Shown piece after piece: positions 1-9,077 of a stretch of DNA of 64,000 bases. The stretch lies in assembly GCA_000242815.2 (NCBI GenBank), contig AHHB01000037.1:1-64000 (forward strand), read 5' to 3'. Numbering within the stretch: the first letter of the stretch is position 1; the number at the start of each line of letters is the position of its first letter. The DNA is from Janthinobacterium lividum PAMC 25724 (GTDB taxonomy: Bacteria; Pseudomonadota; Gammaproteobacteria; Burkholderiales; Burkholderiaceae_D). A program made the translations under genes and the position numbers. Under the pieces are notes generated by a model that had not been told where the DNA came from, made no database searches, and saw nothing but the letters and a program-made list of their open reading frames with translations.

Positions 1-342
1 GCCTTGCTGCGCAGCACGCCCGATATCGCCGTGGTGCTACTCGACGTCATCATGGAAACCCCGGATGCCGGGCTGCAAGTGGCGCACCAAGTTCGCACCG
101 AGCTGCACAACAGCGCCGTGCGCATCATCCTGCGTACGGGCCAGCCCGGCCAAGCGCTCGAACACCGCATCGTCATCGACTACGACATCAACGATTTCTG
201 GTGCAAGACAGACCTGACCACGCGCAAATTATTTACCACCGTAATCACCTCGCTGCGCACCTACGCCACCTTGCGCGAATCGCAACAACAAGTCACCGAC
301 CTCGCTGCTGCCCTGGCCCAGTGCGGCGACACGCCAGCGTGA
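1..342 (+). CDS. Response regulator receiver domain protein, 5' truncated by window edge
   Basis: The reading frame is already open at base 1 and runs to TGA at 340-342. The visible part is the C-terminal portion of a CheY-like receiver fold: a hydrophobic strand ending in LLDVIMETPDAG, where the D of LLDV is the probable phospho-acceptor, then RIILRTGQPGQA and YDINDFWCKTDLT, which supplies the conserved switch-region K. This wording (VMETxDAG, RTGQPGQAPE, YDINDYKxKTELT) is typical of receivers that precede DUF3369 or HD-GYP output regions. No output domain follows, so any effector part would have to lie upstream. The partner kinase is not visible. Confidence 0.75.
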   Translation, partial: ALLRSTPDIAVVLLDVIMETPDAGLQVAHQVRTELHNSAVRIILRTGQPGQALEHRIVIDYDINDFWCKTDLTTRKLFTTVITSLRTYATLRESQQQVTDLAAALAQCGDTPA

Positions 343-847
343 GGGGCCGATGGCAAGCTTTGGAACGCCACCGCCACGTTGACAACGGCTAAGCAAACCG
401 GCGCGCGCAGTGACATCAGCAAACAAGCAAGAAATCATGGGTAGATGCCGCGCTTGACAGCAAGCGTCGCCGACTGAAGACGACGACGCGCAGTCAGTGT
501 TGATCGGCCTTGTCAGGCATAACAACAAGTGTACTGGATAAACATACAGGCCAATTCCCCACCGTGCCTTGGGCTGCGGCGACGCTGCATTTGCCACGCC
601 GATCCGGCACCACTATCTAAGTGGCGGATTGTTAAGCGCTTTTTCAGATATCCACACGGACTGTGGATATCTTTGTGGATAAGGCTCTATTGACAAGCCT
701 CAAAGCCACAGCCCGTGCGGCTTTCAATAAACTGCTCAATCAAACAGCAAAAATAAAACCGATTAAAATCAGTTACTTAGAAAATCAAACAATATCACCA
801 CAAAATTATTTCGCCAATTTCGCTAAGCCATGATTTGTGCATAACTG
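343..847. other. Non-coding stretch, about 500 bp
   Basis: No open frame here has convincing protein-like composition or a ribosome-binding site. The recognisable contents are the DnaA-box-like cluster at 647-682, a small inverted repeat AAAGCC/GGCTTT at 702-724, and an A+T-rich stretch around 740-815. The DNA lies downstream of the response regulator and downstream of the small minus-strand gene at 914-1135. Confidence 0.5.
647..682. promoter_or_regulatory. Cluster of three DnaA-box-like sequences with a perfect 10-bp palindrome
   Basis: GATATCCACA (647-656) and TGTGGATATC (662-671) form a perfect inverted repeat with a 5-nt spacer. A third site, TGTGGATAA (674-682), is the exact complement of the DnaA box TTATCCACA. 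The two palindrome arms match that consensus at 8 of 9 positions. An A+T-rich stretch follows. DnaA binding is inferred from the motif only; neither dnaA nor dnaN is nearby. Confidence 0.4.
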
Positions 848-885
848 AGCCGTAGTGAGCAATCCGGCAACACCGGACTACGGCT
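848..885. terminator. Strong hairpin, possible terminator for the minus-strand gene
   Basis: AGCCGTAGT (848-856) pairs with ACTACGGCT (877-885), with an inner CCGG/CCGG pairing. It lies 28 bp beyond the stop codon of the small gene at 914-1135. There is no clear T-run, so factor-independent termination is only a possibility. Confidence 0.4.
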
Positions 886-913
886 GCCAGCAACACAGTT
901 GCCGCGAGGATAC

Positions 914-1135
914 TCAATGCACGGTCCGGCGGCGCTGCTCCGGATGCAACAGCACGCGCTCGATCAGTTCGGGGGCGACATTGTATGACTTCAAGTATTC
1001 CAGTGCACACAAGGTACTGAAGGCAGCCTGCACGGCAATGCCCAGGTTGACGATATCGCACATCTTCTGGTCGCTCCGGACATGCAGCACCAAGGTTTTG
1101 ACGGGCATATGCAGCGTTTCTGTGTAATGAGACAT
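914..1135 (-). CDS. Small conserved-looking hypothetical protein (73 aa)
   Basis: An ATG at 1135 is preceded by AGGAGT at a good distance, which makes this a credible gene despite its size. The 73-aa product starts MSHYTETLHMPVKTL and contains IVNLGIAVQAAFSTLCALEYL, a moderately hydrophobic helix. It ends in a basic tail rich in R, with H. I see no signal peptide, metal motif or known family signature. It is transcribed away from the chromate-transporter genes, and the 848-885 hairpin sits just past its end. Function unknown. Confidence 0.55.
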   Translation of the reverse strand: MSHYTETLHMPVKTLVLHVRSDQKMCDIVNLGIAVQAAFSTLCALEYLKSYNVAPELIERVLLHPEQRRRTVH

Positions 1136-1353
1136 GACGAACGACTCCTGCGAAGGGGATAGAGGGGTGGAAACGGCGTTGCGGCGCCGGCCGCGCTAAC
1201 GCGGACAGCAACAGCGGTCGTGTTGCCTTTAAAGTATTGCTGATATATTCTTAATGTCAATAGCAGGGAAACATGAGCCACGGTTTTTTCTTGCAGGCAC
1301 AAGCGCTGCCGAAAGCGATGGACAAGCGCAAGCGGCCACGGCGATAATCAACC

Positions 1354-1947
1354 ATGCCCTCATCCCCCCTCGCCGCCCGCCCGCCCGACCTGCCCCACCC
1401 GCAACCGGCCTCGCTGGCCGACCTGTTTTTCTCGTTTACTTGGCTAGCGCTGCAGGGATTTGGTGGCGTGCTGGCCGTGATCCAGCGCGAAATGGTCGAG
1501 CGCAAGCGCTGGCTGACGCAAGAGCAATTTATGGAAGACTGGGCCTTGGCACAAATCATGCCAGGACCGAATGTCATCAACCTGTCGCTGATGCTCGGCG
1601 CGCGCTATTTCGGCTTGCGAGGCGCCCTGACGGCACTGGCCGGCATGCTGGCCGTGCCCCTCGTCATCGTGCTGTTGCTGGGCGTGCTGTACACGCACTT
1701 TGGCGACAACGCGCAGATGGCAGGCGCCTTGCGCGGCATGGCGGCCGTGTCGGCCGGCATGATCGCCGCCATGGGCATGAAACTGGCAGGCGCGCTAGGC
1801 AAGCATCCGCTGCCTCTGTGGCTGACCTTGTCCATCACGGTGCTGGGCGTGCTGATGGTGGCGATCTTGCGCTGGCCACTGCTGTACATCCTGCTGGGCC
1901 TGGGCGGCATCGGCTGCCTGCTGACCTATCGCAAGCTGTCCTCATGA
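1354..1947 (+). CDS. Chromate transporter, short CHR family, first subunit
   Basis: The 197-aa protein belongs to the CHR (chromate ion transporter) superfamily. The hallmark FxxxGFGG-type segment is seen as ALQGFGGVLAVIQREMV around residues 30-45, followed by WLTQEQFMEDWALAQIMPGPNVINLS, the conserved PGPN motif. About five or six hydrophobic segments fill the rest. At under 200 aa this is a short-chain CHR protein, which normally works as a pair with a second half-size partner; the next gene overlaps it by 4 bp (ATGA). The known family role is chromate efflux, though sulfate or other oxyanions are possible. Start ATG 1354 chosen because it gives the usual short hydrophilic lead. Confidence 0.88.
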   Translation: MPSSPLAARPPDLPHPQPASLADLFFSFTWLALQGFGGVLAVIQREMVERKRWLTQEQFMEDWALAQIMPGPNVINLSLMLGARYFGLRGALTALAGMLAVPLVIVLLLGVLYTHFGDNAQMAGALRGMAAVSAGMIAAMGMKLAGALGKHPLPLWLTLSITVLGVLMVAILRWPLLYILLGLGGIGCLLTYRKLSS

Positions 1948-2528
1948 CGCCGCCTTTGCAACTGACCTTGAGCGCGGGCGACTGGCTGAACCTGTTCGGC
2001 CATTATCTGATGCTGTCGCTGATGTCGATCGGCGGCACCATTTCCACCACCGCAGAAATGCACCGCTTCCTGGTCGAACAGCATGGCTGGCTGACGCAGG
2101 CGCAATTCAATGAGTCGATTGCCATCGCGCAAGCCGCGCCCGGCCCGAACGTGCTGTTCGTCGCCCTGATGGGCTGGAACGTGGGCATGAATGCCGGCAG
2201 CTACGCGGCCGCGTACCTGGGCGTGCTGGTGACCATGGTGGGCATCATGCTGCCCAGCACCACCCTCACCTACGTGGCGGCCCAGTGGGGCTACCGCAAC
2301 GCCGACCTGCGCGCCGTACGCGCTTTCAAGCAAGGCATGGCGCCCATCGTCGTCGCCCTGCTCATTTCCACGGGCATGATATTGGGCAGCGCGCATCACG
2401 ACATCCGCACTGATTGGCCCCTCTGGAGCCTGTCCATCGTGGCCGGCCTGATCATCTGGCGCACGAAAATCCACTTATTGTGGCTGCTGGCGGCCGGTGC
2501 CATGCTGGGCTGGCTGCAACTGGTGTAG
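1944..2528 (+). CDS. Chromate transporter, short CHR family, second subunit
   Basis: The 194-aa product starts at ATG 1944, inside the stop of the preceding gene (ATGA overlap), so the two are translationally coupled. It repeats the CHR pattern: LSLMSIGGTISTTAEM, then WLTQAQFNESIAIAQAAPGPNVLFVALMGW, with PGPN conserved, then several membrane segments ending LLWLLAAGAMLGWLQLV. In paired short CHR systems both halves are needed and insert with opposite orientation. No chrB-type regulator is visible nearby, so the inducing signal cannot be read from the context. Confidence 0.88.
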   Translation: MTPPLQLTLSAGDWLNLFGHYLMLSLMSIGGTISTTAEMHRFLVEQHGWLTQAQFNESIAIAQAAPGPNVLFVALMGWNVGMNAGSYAAAYLGVLVTMVGIMLPSTTLTYVAAQWGYRNADLRAVRAFKQGMAPIVVALLISTGMILGSAHHDIRTDWPLWSLSIVAGLIIWRTKIHLLWLLAAGAMLGWLQLV

Positions 2529-2661
2529 GTCGACACGGCCTGATGGCGCTGCGCTGGGCTGCACCACCTCGTCATCCATCGACTGCGCCACGCCGCTGCT
2601 GCATCCGGCCAGGAGCGCACACAGCGCCTGCCCTTAGGGAACGATGCGCGCGCCTTGCCCA

Positions 2662-3450
2662 TTAGCCCTTGCGCGGCAAGCCTCTCAAGCGGCGCCAGCC
2701 CCTGCGTCCCAGCGGGTGCAGCAGCACGAAAGCGATCAGCCAAGGCAAAATGTATGCCATGGCCGTGATGGCGTTGGCCACCCCTTGCGACAGGTTTTCC
2801 GTAAAATTACCCAGCGCGCGCTTGACGGGGCGCCAGAATGATTGCTTGCCTTCGGCGCTGATATTCACGCTCAGCAAGTCCGTGTCGATGCGCTGCAGCA
2901 GCAGCGCATTGGCCGCTGTCGCCTGCTCCAGCTCCACTTGCACGCTGGCCAGCTCCTTGCTCACCTTGATCAGGGCATCGACGTTCGCACTCGAACGTTT
3001 TTCCAGCTCCTGCAGCTGGGCCTGGTACTGTTTGAGCATGTCCAGGCGTTTCTTGCTGTCGAGCACAGGACGGCCCAGGTCTTCCACCTTGGTGCCCTCG
3101 CTGCTGACGTCGCCTCCGGCCGCGACCAGCGCAACGAGCTTCTTGATGCCGGCCGGCTTGGCGCGCAGGCTGATGCGCGCATGCACGTAAGACCCGCTGT
3201 CGATAGCGGAGTCAAGCAACAGACAGCCGTTTTCCGTATCGGCCTTGCAGGCGGCGGCCACTTTTTCAACCAGGGGCCGCACTTGCGCCTCGCTCGTATC
3301 GACGCTGACATTGTGTTCATAGGCAAGAAACGCCTTGCCTCGTTCCTTGCCATCGAAACGCGCGGCACTGGCTAGGCTGGCGCCCTCGTCCTTGCCGCCG
3401 CAACCTGCCAGCAGCACCAGGCCGATCAGATATATCCCTACTGCTTTCAT
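2662..3450 (-). CDS. DUF4349 lipoprotein
   Basis: The start at ATG 3450 gives MKAVGIYLIGLVLLAGCGG, a type II signal peptide with lipobox LLAGC, so the mature protein should be lipid-anchored. The frame stays open further upstream, but that would bury the signal peptide. The middle (roughly 120-190) is a coiled-coil segment with many K, E, Q and L residues. The C-terminus carries one membrane helix (AITAMAYILPWLIAFVLLHPLG) and a basic tail. The arrangement signal, beta-rich domain, coiled coil, TM matches DUF4349, which has no established biochemical role. It is convergent with the chromate genes and divergent from the DUF2760-Hsp70 operon. Confidence 0.8.
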   Translation of the reverse strand: MKAVGIYLIGLVLLAGCGGKDEGASLASAARFDGKERGKAFLAYEHNVSVDTSEAQVRPLVEKVAAACKADTENGCLLLDSAIDSGSYVHARISLRAKPAGIKKLVALVAAGGDVSSEGTKVEDLGRPVLDSKKRLDMLKQYQAQLQELEKRSSANVDALIKVSKELASVQVELEQATAANALLLQRIDTDLLSVNISAEGKQSFWRPVKRALGNFTENLSQGVANAITAMAYILPWLIAFVLLHPLGRRGWRRLRGLPRKG

Positions 3451-3810
3451 GATTTCTTTCTCACAGTTATTTGTGCTGCGACAGCAACGCAATATCGGGC
3501 AAGTCGCATTCATCGGGCTACAGCACGGGACAAGCCGCCAGACATGACAAGCAAGTCATGCAAAAAGACAATCCGCGATTCTAGTCGAAGTGGCCAAAAA
3601 TCGTATGTTTCCTTGCGTAGCGACAAAGAAAATCCCAGCCTACAGCAGGCACAAGGGGCGCCGGCGACTTTGGCGGCGGCGCCGTAGCTGGTATCATGCG
3701 GGCAAACGCAGCCGGCCAGATAGGCGCGGCACATGCACCACCTTGCGCAACGGCCCCGCCACCGGGCGCGCCGCCGACGCCACCCTACAAAGCAGAGAAA
3801 CGAGTTACCT
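3451..3810. other. Divergent intergenic region between DUF4349 lipoprotein and DUF2760 operon
   Basis: About 360 bp separate two divergently transcribed genes, so promoters for both should lie here. I see no gene and cannot assign clear -35/-10 boxes. A GC-rich inverted segment around 3658-3684 (GGCGCC at either end of a GGCGG-rich core) could fold, but has no T-run. Confidence 0.4.
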
Positions 3811-4395
3811 ATGAGTACATCATCGTCCCACCCATCGTTCTGGCGCCGCGTCCCGCTAGCCTTCGGCGCCTTCTTCAGCACCCTGTCGGACGCCGCCTAT
3901 GCGGCCCGCGTGGAAAAACTGTCCTTACCCGTAGCTGCCCCGCCGGCACCCGCTCCGACACCGGCACCGGCCCCCGTGCCAACGCCAGCGGCCGCACCCG
4001 TCATCGTAAAAGAAGCCACGCCGGACGCCGCCCTGCAATTACTGGCGTTGTTGCAACGCGAAGCACGCCTGATCGACTTCACCCAGGAAAACCTGGGCAG
4101 CCATGCCGATGCCGATATCGGCGCCGCCGCCCGCGTCGTGCATGAAGGCTGCGCCAAGGTCATGCGCGAATATTTCACTATCGACGCCGTGCGTCAGGAA
4201 GCCGAGGGCAGCCGCATCGTGCTGCAGCAAGGCTTTGACAGCGCCCAGGTACGCCTGACGGGTAACGTCGTCGGTTCCGCACCATTCACGGGCACCCTCA
4301 GCCACCGCGGCTGGCGCGCCTCCAGCGTACGCCTGCCGAAACTGAGCGCGCAACACGACGCCGCGATCCTGGCACCGGCCGAGGTGGAACTGTGA
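3811..4395 (+). CDS. DUF2760 domain protein, first gene of an Hsp70 operon
   Basis: The 194-aa product from ATG 3811 (MSTSSSHPSFWRRVPLAFGAFF) has a hydrophobic N-terminal stretch ending SDAAYAARV, a Pro/Ala linker at about 45-70, and a folded C-terminal half (DAALQLLALLQREARLIDFTQE ... GCAKVMREYF). That C-terminal half is the DUF2760 signature. Its stop overlaps the GTG of the next gene (GTGA). DUF2760 genes recur next to DnaK-like genes, which suggests a partner or substrate adaptor of the two Hsp70s downstream. No biochemical function is established. Confidence 0.8.
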   Translation: MSTSSSHPSFWRRVPLAFGAFFSTLSDAAYAARVEKLSLPVAAPPAPAPTPAPAPVPTPAAAPVIVKEATPDAALQLLALLQREARLIDFTQENLGSHADADIGAAARVVHEGCAKVMREYFTIDAVRQEAEGSRIVLQQGFDSAQVRLTGNVVGSAPFTGTLSHRGWRASSVRLPKLSAQHDAAILAPAEVEL

Positions 4396-6272
4396 GCGAT
4401 GCGATGAACCCCCCCCCAAACACCGCGCGCTACGCCATCGGCATCGACCTGGGCACCACTCACAGCGCCTTGTCGTATGTGAACCTCAATGAGAGCGACG
4501 GCGAAAAGTCCAGCCATGGCGTGCTGAAAGTGCCGCAGTTGTCGGCGCCGGGCACCGTCGAAAACCTTGCCTTGCTGCCGTCGTTCGTCTATCTGCCGCA
4601 CGCCGATGAAGTGGCGGCGGGCGACCTGGCCCTGCCCTGGGTCACCGAAGAAGCGCAAGCTCCCTTCGTCGTCGGCGAAATGGCGCGCAGCCGTGGCGCC
4701 ACCACGCCCATCCGTTTAGTGTCGAGCGCAAAAAGCTGGCTGTGCCACCCGGGCGTGGACCGCCGCGCCGCCATCTTGCCGAACGATGCACCGGCCGAAG
4801 TGGCGCGCATTTCGCCCATCACGGCCGCCACGCGCTACCTGACGCATTTGCGCCAAGCCTGGGACCACGCCCACCCGCAAGCGCCGTTCGCGCAGCAGGA
4901 AATCACCGTCACCATTCCCGCCTCGTTCGATCCGGCCGCGCGCGAGCTGACGATGGAAGCGGCGCAGGCGGCCGGCTATACCTCGCTGACCCTGCTGGAA
5001 GAGCCGCAAGCGGCCCTGTACAGCTGGATACAGACCAGCGAAGGCCGCTGGCGCAAGGAAGTCAAGCCGGGCGACATCATTCTGGTGGTCGACGTGGGCG
5101 GCGGCACCAGCGACTTTTCGCTGATCGCCGTGTTGGAGCGCGACGGCGTGCTGGAACCGCACCGCGTGGCCGTCGGTGAACACATCCTGCTCGGTGGCGA
5201 TAATATGGACCTGGCCCTGGCCCATCTGGTAGCACGCAAGCTGGCAGCCAACGGCAGCCAGCTCGACGCCTGGCAAATGCGCGCGCTGACCTATGGCTGC
5301 CGCAGCGCCAAGGAAATCCTGCTGGCCGACAGCGGTCTCGATGTGGCGCCGATCGTCGTGCCGAGCCGCGGCTCGAAACTGATCGGCGGCTCCATCCGCA
5401 CGGAACTGACGCGCGCCGAAGTGTCCACCTTCATCCTCGACGGCTTCTTCCCGCAGGTGGAAGCGTCGAGCCGCCCAGCCGTGCGCACGCGCGCCGGCCT
5501 GACGCAACTGGGCTTGCCGTATGCGCAGGACGCTGCCATCACGCGCCACCTGGCCGCGTTTTTGGGCCGGCAAGTGGCGGCGACCAGCGAGCTGGCAGGT
5601 TTTGCGGGCCGCCAGGCAGCAGGCGCCAGCTTCTTGCACCCGACGGCCGTGCTGTTCAACGGCGGCGTGTTCAAGTCCGACTTGCTGGTGCAGCGCATCA
5701 TGGCCACCGTCAACGATTGGCTGTACATGGAAGGCGCGGAACCGGCACGCATGCTGGCCGGGGCCGACCTGGACCTGGCCGTGGCCCGTGGCGCGGCCTA
5801 CTACAGCTACGTGCGGCGCGGCCATGGCGTGCGTATCCGCGGCGGTACGGCCAGTGCCTTCTACGTGGCCATCGAATCGGCCATGCCCGCCATCCCCGGC
5901 ATGGAACCGCCGATCCAGGCCCTGTGCGTGGCGCCGTTCGGCATGGAAGAAGGCAGCGAACTGGAACTGCCGGGCCAGCAATTCGGCCTGGTGGTGGGCG
6001 AACCCGTGCACTTCCGCTTCTTCGCCTCATCCACGCGCCGCAACGACCAGATCGGCGACTTGCTCGACTTCTGGGGCCATGATGAGTTACAAGAGCTGAG
6101 CGAAATCCAGGCAACCTTATCGGCCGAAGGTCGCCAGGCTGGCGACGTGGTGCAAGTCAAGCTGCACGCCCGCGTGACGGAAGCGGGCACCCTAGAGCTG
6201 TTAGCGGTATCTGCCGACGGCGCCGAGCGCTGGAAAGTGGAATTCGACGTGCGCGGCACGACGCAGCAATAA
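4392..6272 (+). CDS. Hsp70 family (DnaK-like) ATPase, first of a pair
   Basis: The 626-aa protein has an actin-like ATPase domain: phosphate-1 loop IGIDLGTTHS at 16-25, phosphate-2 VVDVGGGTSDFSLI near 233-246, and adenosine-loop region LFNGGVFKSDLLVQ. A short substrate-binding-like beta region ends in GTLELLAVSADGAERWKVEF. It lacks the typical C-terminal lid and the EEVD-like tail of DnaK. Start GTG 4392 overlaps the upstream stop; ATG 4404 is an alternative. No dnaJ or grpE lies nearby. It is likely a specialised chaperone paired with the next gene; its clients are unknown. Confidence 0.88.
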   Translation: MSDAMNPPPNTARYAIGIDLGTTHSALSYVNLNESDGEKSSHGVLKVPQLSAPGTVENLALLPSFVYLPHADEVAAGDLALPWVTEEAQAPFVVGEMARSRGATTPIRLVSSAKSWLCHPGVDRRAAILPNDAPAEVARISPITAATRYLTHLRQAWDHAHPQAPFAQQEITVTIPASFDPAARELTMEAAQAAGYTSLTLLEEPQAALYSWIQTSEGRWRKEVKPGDIILVVDVGGGTSDFSLIAVLERDGVLEPHRVAVGEHILLGGDNMDLALAHLVARKLAANGSQLDAWQMRALTYGCRSAKEILLADSGLDVAPIVVPSRGSKLIGGSIRTELTRAEVSTFILDGFFPQVEASSRPAVRTRAGLTQLGLPYAQDAAITRHLAAFLGRQVAATSELAGFAGRQAAGASFLHPTAVLFNGGVFKSDLLVQRIMATVNDWLYMEGAEPARMLAGADLDLAVARGAAYYSYVRRGHGVRIRGGTASAFYVAIESAMPAIPGMEPPIQALCVAPFGMEEGSELELPGQQFGLVVGEPVHFRFFASSTRRNDQIGDLLDFWGHDELQELSEIQATLSAEGRQAGDVVQVKLHARVTEAGTLELLAVSADGAERWKVEFDVRGTTQQ

Positions 6273-6274
6273 GC

Positions 6275-9064
6275 ATGCGCAGCGCGAAGGTGCAGCCGGC
6301 CTGGCTGGTCGGCATCGACCTGGGCACCACCAATACGGTGGTAGCGTATGCCAATGCCAACGATCCGCAAGCCGGCATCGAGCTATTCGCCATCGAGCAA
6401 CTGGTCGCTCCGGGCGAAGTGGCAGCACGCCCGCTGCTGCCCTCGCTGCGCTACCACCGCGCCGATGGCGAACTGGCGGCCGGCGATTTGCAGCTGCCGT
6501 GGCCACAGGACGCTGACAACAACGCTGCACGCCCGGTGCTCGGCGAACTGGCGCGCCAGCTCGGCGCGCAAGTGCCGGGACGGCTCGTTGCCAGCGCGAA
6601 GAGCTGGCTGTCAAATACGAACGTGGACCGCCAGGCACCCATCCTGCCGTGGGGCGCCGATGCCGACGTGGCCAAGGTGTCGCCCGTGGCGGCCAGCGCC
6701 AGCTATCTCGCGTATGTGCGCGCGGCGTGGAATCAGCGCTTCCCCGATGCGCCACTGGAAGACCAGGAACTGGTGCTGACCATCCCCGCCTCGTTCGACG
6801 AGGGCGCGCGCGCACTCACCCTGGAAGCGGCGCGCATGGCAGGCTTGCCCACGCTGCGCTTGGTGGAAGAGCCGCAGGCCGCCTTTTATGATTATCTGCA
6901 CCGCCAGCGCGAAACGCTGCACCTAGACCTGGCGCAAACGCGGCGCATTTTAGTGTGCGACGTGGGCGGCGGCACCACCGATTTCAGCCTGATCGATGTC
7001 GCCTTTGATGACGATGGCGCACCGCAGCTCACGCGCAGCAGCGTGGGCAACCATTTGATCCTTGGCGGCGACAATATGGACCTGGCGCTGGCCCACCTGG
7101 CAGAAACGCGCATGGCGGCAGGCCAGGAAGGCGGCATGCGCCTGTCCGCCACACGCCTGTCGCAGCTGATGCAGCGCTGCCGCGCTGCCAAGGAATTACT
7201 GCTGTCGAACGATGCGCCGGAAAGCACCAGCATTACCCTGCTGGGCGCCGGCTCTCGCCTGATAGGTGCCAGCCGTTCCACCGACATTACGCGTGAGGAA
7301 GTGGCGACCATGCTGGTCGACGGCTTCTTCCCGAAGGTGGAACTGAGCGAAGTAGCCAGGAAAAACCGCGCCGGCATCGTCGAATTCGGCCTGCCGTATG
7401 CGCAGGACGCAGCCATCACGCGCCATCTGGCCACCTTTTTGCAGCAGCATCAAGGGGCACTGGGGGGCGACCTGCCCGACACCTTGCTGTTGAATGGGGG
7501 CGTGTTCCGCGCCGACGCACTGGCGCGCCGCCTGGCCGAGACGCTCGCCCACTGGCGCGGCGCGCCCCTGACCATCCTGCACAACGACAATCCCGACGTG
7601 GCCGTGGCGCGCGGCGCCGTCGCCTACGCGCTGGCGCGACGCGGCCAGGCGCCGCGCATCGGCGGCGGTTCGCCGCGTAGCTACTTCCTCGTGCTGGGCG
7701 AGGCGGGCAAGGACAACCGCGCCGTCTGCATCCTGCCCCGTGGCAGCGCCAGCGGCGAAGAAATCGGCTTGACACAGCGTTTGTTCGCGCTGCGCCTGGG
7801 CCGCCCCGTGCGTTTTCACCTGGCGTCCTCGATTGCGCAAACGGCCACGCCGCCCAAGCTGGGCGACATCGTCGATTTGAGCGTCGGCGAGTATCTGCGC
7901 CTGCCGCCGCTGGCCAGTGTGCTGCACGACAAACAGGATGCCAATGACAAGCGCGACATCACCGTGCAACTGGCCACCGTGATGACCGAAGTGGGTACCC
8001 TGGAAGTACACTGCGTGGCCGCAGCCGATGCCGGCCAACGCTGGCTGCTGGAATTCCAGCTGCGTGGCGAAGAGGAAACGCAGGCCCAAACATCTGCCCT
8101 GTCGCCACGCGTGAAAGAAGCCATCGAGAAGATCGAGCGCATCTTCGGCGGCAAGGCACAAAAAGTCGACGTCAAGGAAGTGCGCCAGCTGCGCCAGCAT
8201 CTGGAACTGGGGCTGGGCGGGCGCGAGAGCTGGGATACGCCGCTGCTGCGCCAGCTGTTCGACGCCCTCATGCAGCGCGCTCGTGGCCGACGCCGCTCTG
8301 CCGAGCATGAGCGGGTCTGGCTGAACCTGGCCGGCTACTGTTTGCGCCCCGGCTACGGCGACGCGCTCGACCCGTGGCGCATCGAACAGCTATGGGCCCT
8401 GTTCGACACGGGCATACAGCATCACAAAGACAACCAGGTGTGCGCCGAATGGTGGACCCTGTGGCGCCGCGTGGCCGGCGGCTTGAGCACGCAGCAGCAA
8501 TTGCGCCTGCTCGACGACTTCGCCTTCAACCTGCAAGCCGATGCAGCCCAGCGCGGCAGCCGCCCTGTCACCCTGGTCAATGGCAGCGATGACGACATGC
8601 TGCGCCTGGGCGCGTCGCTGGAGCGCATTCCCGGCGCCTACAAGACGGAAGTGGGCGCCTGGCTGATCAAACGCATGGAAAAGGCCAGCAAGAAGGGCGA
8701 AGCGGCGCAGACGAATACCCTGTGGGCGCTGGCCAGGGTCGGCGCGCGCCAGCCCTTCCACGGCAGCGCGCACGAAGTGGTCGACAGCGCCAGCGTGGCC
8801 GAATGGCTCACGATGCTGCTGGCGCTGGACTGGAAGAAGGTCGAGCCGGCCGCCTTTGCCGCCACCCACCTGGCGCGCATGACGGGCGACCGCTCGCGCG
8901 ACATCGCCGACGATGTGCGGGCCATCATCCTGGCCCGTCTGAAAGCCGTTGGCGCCCCGCCCCTGTGGCAAGCCATGGTCAGCGAAGTGACACAGCTCGA
9001 CGAAGCAGTTACCCGGCGCATGCTGGGCGAGGCCCTGCCGCCGGGCTTGAAACTGATCGGCTGA
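6275..9064 (+). CDS. Hsp70 family ATPase with C-terminal DUF3731 extension
   Basis: The gene begins 2 bp after the previous stop. The 929-aa protein has an Hsp70 ATPase domain (VGIDLGTTNT at 12-21; VCDVGGGTTDFSLI; LLNGGVFRADALARRL) related to its neighbour, and a beta-rich region ending GTLEVHCVAAADAGQRWLLEF. It then has a helical extension of about 320 aa (from about 610) with WDTPLLRQLFDALM, ERVWLNLAGYCLRPGYGD and WWTLWRRVAGGL, as in DUF3731. The extension is absent from the 626-aa partner, so the pair is asymmetric. Whether it acts as lid, adaptor or membrane-targeting part is unknown. Confidence 0.87.
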   Translation: MRSAKVQPAWLVGIDLGTTNTVVAYANANDPQAGIELFAIEQLVAPGEVAARPLLPSLRYHRADGELAAGDLQLPWPQDADNNAARPVLGELARQLGAQVPGRLVASAKSWLSNTNVDRQAPILPWGADADVAKVSPVAASASYLAYVRAAWNQRFPDAPLEDQELVLTIPASFDEGARALTLEAARMAGLPTLRLVEEPQAAFYDYLHRQRETLHLDLAQTRRILVCDVGGGTTDFSLIDVAFDDDGAPQLTRSSVGNHLILGGDNMDLALAHLAETRMAAGQEGGMRLSATRLSQLMQRCRAAKELLLSNDAPESTSITLLGAGSRLIGASRSTDITREEVATMLVDGFFPKVELSEVARKNRAGIVEFGLPYAQDAAITRHLATFLQQHQGALGGDLPDTLLLNGGVFRADALARRLAETLAHWRGAPLTILHNDNPDVAVARGAVAYALARRGQAPRIGGGSPRSYFLVLGEAGKDNRAVCILPRGSASGEEIGLTQRLFALRLGRPVRFHLASSIAQTATPPKLGDIVDLSVGEYLRLPPLASVLHDKQDANDKRDITVQLATVMTEVGTLEVHCVAAADAGQRWLLEFQLRGEEETQAQTSALSPRVKEAIEKIERIFGGKAQKVDVKEVRQLRQHLELGLGGRESWDTPLLRQLFDALMQRARGRRRSAEHERVWLNLAGYCLRPGYGDALDPWRIEQLWALFDTGIQHHKDNQVCAEWWTLWRRVAGGLSTQQQLRLLDDFAFNLQADAAQRGSRPVTLVNGSDDDMLRLGASLERIPGAYKTEVGAWLIKRMEKASKKGEAAQTNTLWALARVGARQPFHGSAHEVVDSASVAEWLTMLLALDWKKVEPAAFAATHLARMTGDRSRDIADDVRAIILARLKAVGAPPLWQAMVSEVTQLDEAVTRRMLGEALPPGLKLIG

Positions 9065-9077
9065 AATCATGGGTCAC

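Noticed and set aside
600-820. Chromosomal replication origin
   Set aside because: DnaA-like boxes and an A+T-rich stretch are present, but dnaA, dnaN, rpmH or gyrB are absent and the cluster is small.
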